A stretch of 35,153 bases of DNA. Origin: Candidatus Zhuqueibacterota bacterium (GTDB taxonomy: Bacteria; Zhuqueibacterota; QNDG01; JABMRT01). Location of the stretch: positions 1 through 35,153 of the forward strand of contig JABMRT010000172.1 in assembly GCA_013202295.1 (NCBI GenBank), written 5' to 3'. The notes beneath the pieces were generated by a model. It worked only from the letters and a program-made list of their open reading frames with translations. It made no database searches and was not told the origin of the DNA. This document shows, piece by piece, positions 32,069-35,153 of this stretch. A program made the translations under genes and the position numbers. Position 1 is the stretch's first letter, and the number at the start of each line of letters is the position of its first letter.

Positions 32069-33066
32069 GCACTCAAATTGGAGTTCTGGGAGCCGGCAGC
32101 TGGGGTATGGCTTTGGCCGGTTTGCTGCATCAGAACGGACATAATGTGACCCTTTGGGAGTATGATGCCGCAACTTGTCAGGATCTCTCGGAAAAACGCA
32201 CATCCCCATTCATGCCGGATCTAAAACTCTCTGCTGCAATCCAAGTGACACATGAACTCGCGCAAGCCGCTGAGAACAAAGATTTTATTCTCATCGTTCT
32301 GCCCTCACATACGATTCGTTCAGTGTGTCAGCAGCTCGCCTTAATGTCACTTGGCAATGCGATTCTTGTCAGTTGCAGCAAGGGGATCGAAAACCATTCC
32401 TTAAAGCGGGTTTCCGAGATTATGATGGAAAATTTGCCTGGAATATCCGAATCTCAGGTTGCGGTGCTTTCCGGACCCAGTCATGCCGAGGAGGTGGTGC
32501 GTCAGATTCCGACAGCCGTCACTACAGCCTCATTCCGAAGCCGCACTGCGAGACAGGTTCAGGAGATCATGGCGAATACCTATTTCCGTGTCTATACGAG
32601 CCAGGATCTGATCGGTGTGGAACTGGGTGGTGCGCTGAAGAATGTCATTGCCATTGCTGCGGGGATCATAGAGGGAGTGGGGTACGGCGACAATACGAAG
32701 GCAGCACTTCTGACGCGGGGTATTTTTGAAATGACCCGGCTTGGTACGGCCATGGACGCAAATGCAAATACCTTTGCCGGACTTTCGGGTATCGGCGATC
32801 TGATTGTCACCTGCACGAGTCCGCATAGCCGAAACCGATATGTGGGTGAGGAAATCGGGAAGGGCAGGAAATTGAAAGAAATTCTCGATGAAATGATCAT
32901 GGTGGCAGAGGGTGTGCGCACCACGCAATCCGCTGTGGATCTCTCTAAAGTGCATCATGTGAATATGCCGATTACCCAGGAGGTCTATCAGGTGCTATTC
33001 GAAGAAAAGCCCCCGAAAGAGGCCATCTTTGATTTAATGACGCGTGAACTGAAATCCGAAGATTGA
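32065..33066 (+). CDS. gpsA: Glycerol-3-phosphate dehydrogenase [NAD(P)+]
   Basis: 333 residues. GpsA reduces dihydroxyacetone phosphate to glycerol-3-phosphate, the substrate of PlsY encoded just upstream. The N-terminal Rossmann motif is GAGSWGMALA (7-16). Others are VLPSHTIRSV, CSKGIENHSLKRVSE, VLSGPSHAEEV, the catalytic GVELGGALKNVIAIAAGIIEG with active-site Lys, and AGLSGIGDLIVTCTSPHSRN. The start is GTG 32065, overlapping the plsY stop, with AAGGAGA at 32054-32060. Confidence 0.97.
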   Translation: MSTQIGVLGAGSWGMALAGLLHQNGHNVTLWEYDAATCQDLSEKRTSPFMPDLKLSAAIQVTHELAQAAENKDFILIVLPSHTIRSVCQQLALMSLGNAILVSCSKGIENHSLKRVSEIMMENLPGISESQVAVLSGPSHAEEVVRQIPTAVTTASFRSRTARQVQEIMANTYFRVYTSQDLIGVELGGALKNVIAIAAGIIEGVGYGDNTKAALLTRGIFEMTRLGTAMDANANTFAGLSGIGDLIVTCTSPHSRNRYVGEEIGKGRKLKEILDEMIMVAEGVRTTQSAVDLSKVHHVNMPITQEVYQVLFEEKPPKEAIFDLMTRELKSED

Positions 33067-33118
33067 TTTGGAAATACACGAATCTCTCTAATGCATTACT
33101 TTCAGGACCGTTTGTTTT

Positions 33119-33763
33119 ATGAATTCAACTTCCGTTCAAAATCAGGATGAAGCCCGACGAATCCAACGAATGCAGCGTTTCGAACACCGATTGTGGAGAA
33201 GCGGTATCCAATATATCGCGGGTGTAGATGAAGCGGGAAGAGGCCCTCTGGCCGGACCGGTTGTGGCTGCTGCTGTCATTTTCGCAAAGGATTCGTTCAT
33301 CCCTTATATTAACGATTCAAAGAAGTTAACCGCGATTCGGCGAGAACGGTTATTTGATCAAATCCAGGATGAAGCAGTTTGTATCTCTGTCGGGCTGGTG
33401 ACCTCCAAAGAAATTGACCAGATCAATATCCTGCGGGCCACCCATCGGGCCATGAAAAAAGCAGTTGAGTCGCTTGATTATCCACCAGAATTTGTTTTGA
33501 TCGACGGCACACTAGCTCCTCAATTTTCTCGTCCCAGTCGAGCGATTGTGGGCGGTGATCGAAAATCCTATTCCATAGCGGCAGCCTCTATCATCGCAAA
33601 AGTCACAAGAGACAGAATGATGGCTGATTATAACGCGACCTATCCCCGTTATGATTTCGCGAAAAATAAGGGGTACGGTACTCGTAAACATGTCGAGGCA
33701 TTGCGAGAGTACGGTCCCTGTCCGATTCATCGAACCAGCTTCCAGGTCTTGGGGTGGCAATGA
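33119..33763 (+). CDS. rnhB: Ribonuclease HII
   Basis: 214 residues. Type 2 RNase H that removes ribonucleotides embedded in DNA. Motifs: YIAGVDEAGRGPLAGPVV with Asp37 and Glu38, NDSKKL, ATHRAMKKAV, FVLIDGTLAP with Asp129, and KSYSIAAASIIAKVTRDRMM. The C-terminus has YDFAKNKGYGTRKHVEAL, then GPCPIHRTSF. Basic N-terminal extension of about 30 residues. The stop overlaps the yraN start as ATGA. Second RNase H of the window beside rnhA at 14527. Confidence 0.97.
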   Translation: MNSTSVQNQDEARRIQRMQRFEHRLWRSGIQYIAGVDEAGRGPLAGPVVAAAVIFAKDSFIPYINDSKKLTAIRRERLFDQIQDEAVCISVGLVTSKEIDQINILRATHRAMKKAVESLDYPPEFVLIDGTLAPQFSRPSRAIVGGDRKSYSIAAASIIAKVTRDRMMADYNATYPRYDFAKNKGYGTRKHVEALREYGPCPIHRTSFQVLGWQ

Positions 33764-34152
33764 CATCCGATCCAAAAGGATACCGAAAACAACTCGGCAA
33801 GCGAGGTGAAGAGATTGCCGCTGAATTTTTACAGTCTAAAGGGTACACAATTCGCGATCGTAACTTTCAAATCCGGGAGGGCGAACTCGATCTGATCGTC
33901 GAGGTGGATGACACACTTGTTTTCGTGGAAGTGAAAACCGTTCGATCCGAAGCGTTCGGACATCCAGCGGATAAGGTCGATTCGCGAAAACAGCATCGCA
34001 TGATTCTAGCAGCGGAGGCGTATCTCCAAAAATATGAGATAAATGATATGGATTGTCGGTTTGATGTGATTGCCATCCGGATCAAAACAGGCAATTCAAT
34101 TGTAGAACATATTGAAGATGCGTTTAATGCAGATGCCAATGATATGGAGTGA
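33760..34152 (+). CDS. yraN: UPF0102 / YraN family protein
   Basis: 130 residues from ATG 33760, which overlaps the rnhB stop. An in-frame GTG at 33754 is possible but the ATGA arrangement favours 33760. Family pattern: GKRGEEIAAEFLQSKGY, RDRNFQIREGELDLIVEVDDTLVFVEVKTV (endonuclease-like D/E-VK core) and KQHRMILAAEAYL. The fold is restriction-endonuclease-like. YraN is often beside rnhB, as here, and its function is not settled; a role in DNA repair or recombination is suspected. The stop region overlaps the ribosome site of the next gene. Confidence 0.92.
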   Translation: MTSDPKGYRKQLGKRGEEIAAEFLQSKGYTIRDRNFQIREGELDLIVEVDDTLVFVEVKTVRSEAFGHPADKVDSRKQHRMILAAEAYLQKYEINDMDCRFDVIAIRIKTGNSIVEHIEDAFNADANDME

Positions 34153-34154
34153 TT

Positions 34155-34535
34155 ATGAATGATCCATCCCTGAATGAAAGAAAGAAGCAGCTTAGAATCC
34201 AGGAGTGGAAGGGTATTACGACCGAGATTATGAAATGGGGTCTTATACTCTGGCTGCTTTTTCCTTTGAGCCGACTCACGGCCGGGCGATATATGTTGGT
34301 TCGTGTGCTGATCGGTATTTTACTTTTCATTATATTCGCAGGCAAAACATTTTATGATACTGTGATCATGAGTGCGATCCGTCAGCGTAGAACATCCCTC
34401 AAGGAGGATCTTGTCTCATTCCTGGGTATGATTCTCGGTGCGATGCTATTGGTCGGCCTGGTTCTCCTCATGTTTGCTATGCTAATCGCTACCTGGCAAG
34501 AACAGATTTCGCAGCCACAAGATCCCGTGTATTAA
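34155..34535 (+). CDS. Small membrane protein, unknown function
   Basis: 126 residues from ATG 34155, with GGAG at 34146-34149; a GTG at 34149 is in frame but lies within that site. The first 25 residues are polar and basic. Two or three hydrophobic helices follow: MKWGLILWLLFPLSRL, MLVRVLIGILLFIIFAGKTF, then after a basic loop VSFLGMILGAMLLVGLVLLMFAMLIATW. No family recognised. It follows yraN almost directly and precedes a DUF2156 gene by 36 bases, so it is part of the same run. Confidence 0.8.
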   Translation: MNDPSLNERKKQLRIQEWKGITTEIMKWGLILWLLFPLSRLTAGRYMLVRVLIGILLFIIFAGKTFYDTVIMSAIRQRRTSLKEDLVSFLGMILGAMLLVGLVLLMFAMLIATWQEQISQPQDPVY

Positions 34536-34571
34536 TCCCTTTACTTTGAAATCCTCCAGAAAGGAATTTAA

Positions 34572-35153
34572 TTGACTTCATCCCCTTCCATTCGGATCCC
34601 CAAATTTCCTGATTTTAAACATGTTGAGCTGGCAGATCGCGAGATTATCCACTCGGCATTTCAATCATATCAGCCTCAAACATCAGAACTTACCTTTACG
34701 AATCTCTTCATGTGGCGTCATTATTATCGTTTTCAGTGGTCCATGCATGGCGAACATCTTGTGATTTTTTCCAATCCCTTAGGATGGGGATATGGACTCA
34801 TGCCCCCAATTGGCCCCACACCCCGTAATCAGGTGATCGTGGATGTGATGCAATGGATGAAAGAGGAGAAGCCGGATTACATTTCCTGCATCGAACGCGC
34901 GGATGGAAAGCTGGCAAAAGAAATCCGGCAAGATGCCCGATTTTCTGTAGAAGAGGCTCCCAATCATTTTGACTATGTGTACCGTTCACAGGATTTAAGT
35001 GAACTGAAGGGACGACGATATCATAAAAAGAAGAATCATCTGAATCGGTTTCGCAAACATTATGAGTTCGAATACAAAAAGATCACAGATGAGTTGATTG
35101 AGGCATGTATCCATGTATTGAAAATATGGTGTGATTGGAAAGAGTGTGATAAA
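34572..35153 (+). CDS. DUF2156-like (phosphatidylglycerol lysyltransferase C-terminal type) protein, 3' truncated by window
   Basis: The frame starts at TTG 34572, six bases after AAGGA (34561-34565), and stays open to the right edge (194 codons). The visible sequence resembles the DUF2156 family of GNAT-fold aminoacyl transferases: SELTFTNLFMWRHYYRFQWS, GYGLMPPIG, AEDPNHFDYVYRSQDL-like text (actual EEAPNHFDYVYRSQDL) and LKGRRYHKKKNHLNRFRKHY, the last being the most diagnostic. Members transfer amino acids to lipids or are of unknown role. The catalytic C-terminal part is outside the window. No membrane domain is fused at the N-terminus. Confidence 0.8.
   Translation, partial: MTSSPSIRIPKFPDFKHVELADREIIHSAFQSYQPQTSELTFTNLFMWRHYYRFQWSMHGEHLVIFSNPLGWGYGLMPPIGPTPRNQVIVDVMQWMKEEKPDYISCIERADGKLAKEIRQDARFSVEEAPNHFDYVYRSQDLSELKGRRYHKKKNHLNRFRKHYEFEYKKITDELIEACIHVLKIWCDWKECDK

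Overview
The window looks like chromosomal DNA of a diderm (Gram-negative type) bacterium with moderate GC. Evidence for an outer membrane is two signal-bearing outer-membrane-like proteins, several lipoproteins and an RlpA-family protein. Promoter-like sequences fit sigma-70 spacing (best case TTGACA-17-TATATT before argG), not the Bacteroidetes -33/-7 type. The gene mix (Lys/Ala-tailed L21, a PorV/FadL-like outer membrane protein, DUF4416 beside purM, a PAC2 protein, a bacterial GH29) suggests a poorly sampled lineage near the FCB group (for example Marinimicrobia, KSB1 or Calditrichota). That placement is inference and needs a phylogeny. There is no phage, IS element, CRISPR array or rRNA.

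Layout. 1-470: end of rplU, rpmA and a terminator. 500-2524 (minus): hybrid histidine kinase. 2926-5988: Tyr/Ser-rich lipoprotein, FadL-like outer membrane protein, and a second beta-barrel-like secreted protein. 6165-9672: argR, argG with an ArgR-box-like operator inside its promoter, a PHP histidinol-phosphatase and a Cys-rich DUF3795 protein. 9927-13851: rhomboid protease whose natural start is out of frame across a T7 run, rmlC, and a vWA/PA14 lipoprotein with a G9 tract. 13984-20963: a long co-directional run of nitroreductase, RNase HI with hybrid-binding domain, FetAB-like transporter, RlpA-like protein, GH29 fucosidase, HAD hydrolase, and a fusion of a uridine-kinase-like P-loop kinase to a DHDPS/NAL-family aldolase. 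21134-21847: COG3910-type ATPase, overlapping convergently the end of a minus-strand operon (27269 to 21839) that encodes an ABC-2 exporter (one ATPase, two permeases), a radical SAM protein with extra C-terminal cysteines, and a flippase-like membrane protein. 27270-28577: gene-poor DNA, a fragmentary HTH-like ORF, and a zinc-ribbon protein with a regular Gln repeat. 28578-35153: PAC2 protein, tRNA-Leu(CAA), DUF4416-purM-plsY-gpsA-rnhB-yraN, a small membrane protein, and the start of a DUF2156 protein.

How the genes may work together. ArgR probably represses argG directly. The fucosidase, HAD enzyme and kinase-aldolase fusion are closely spaced and may form a sugar or sugar-acid catabolic module. 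The ABC/radical SAM/flippase set has the form of a unit that modifies and exports a lipid-linked or small-molecule product. The last two are the best candidates for undescribed biology here. Neither function can be proved from sequence alone.
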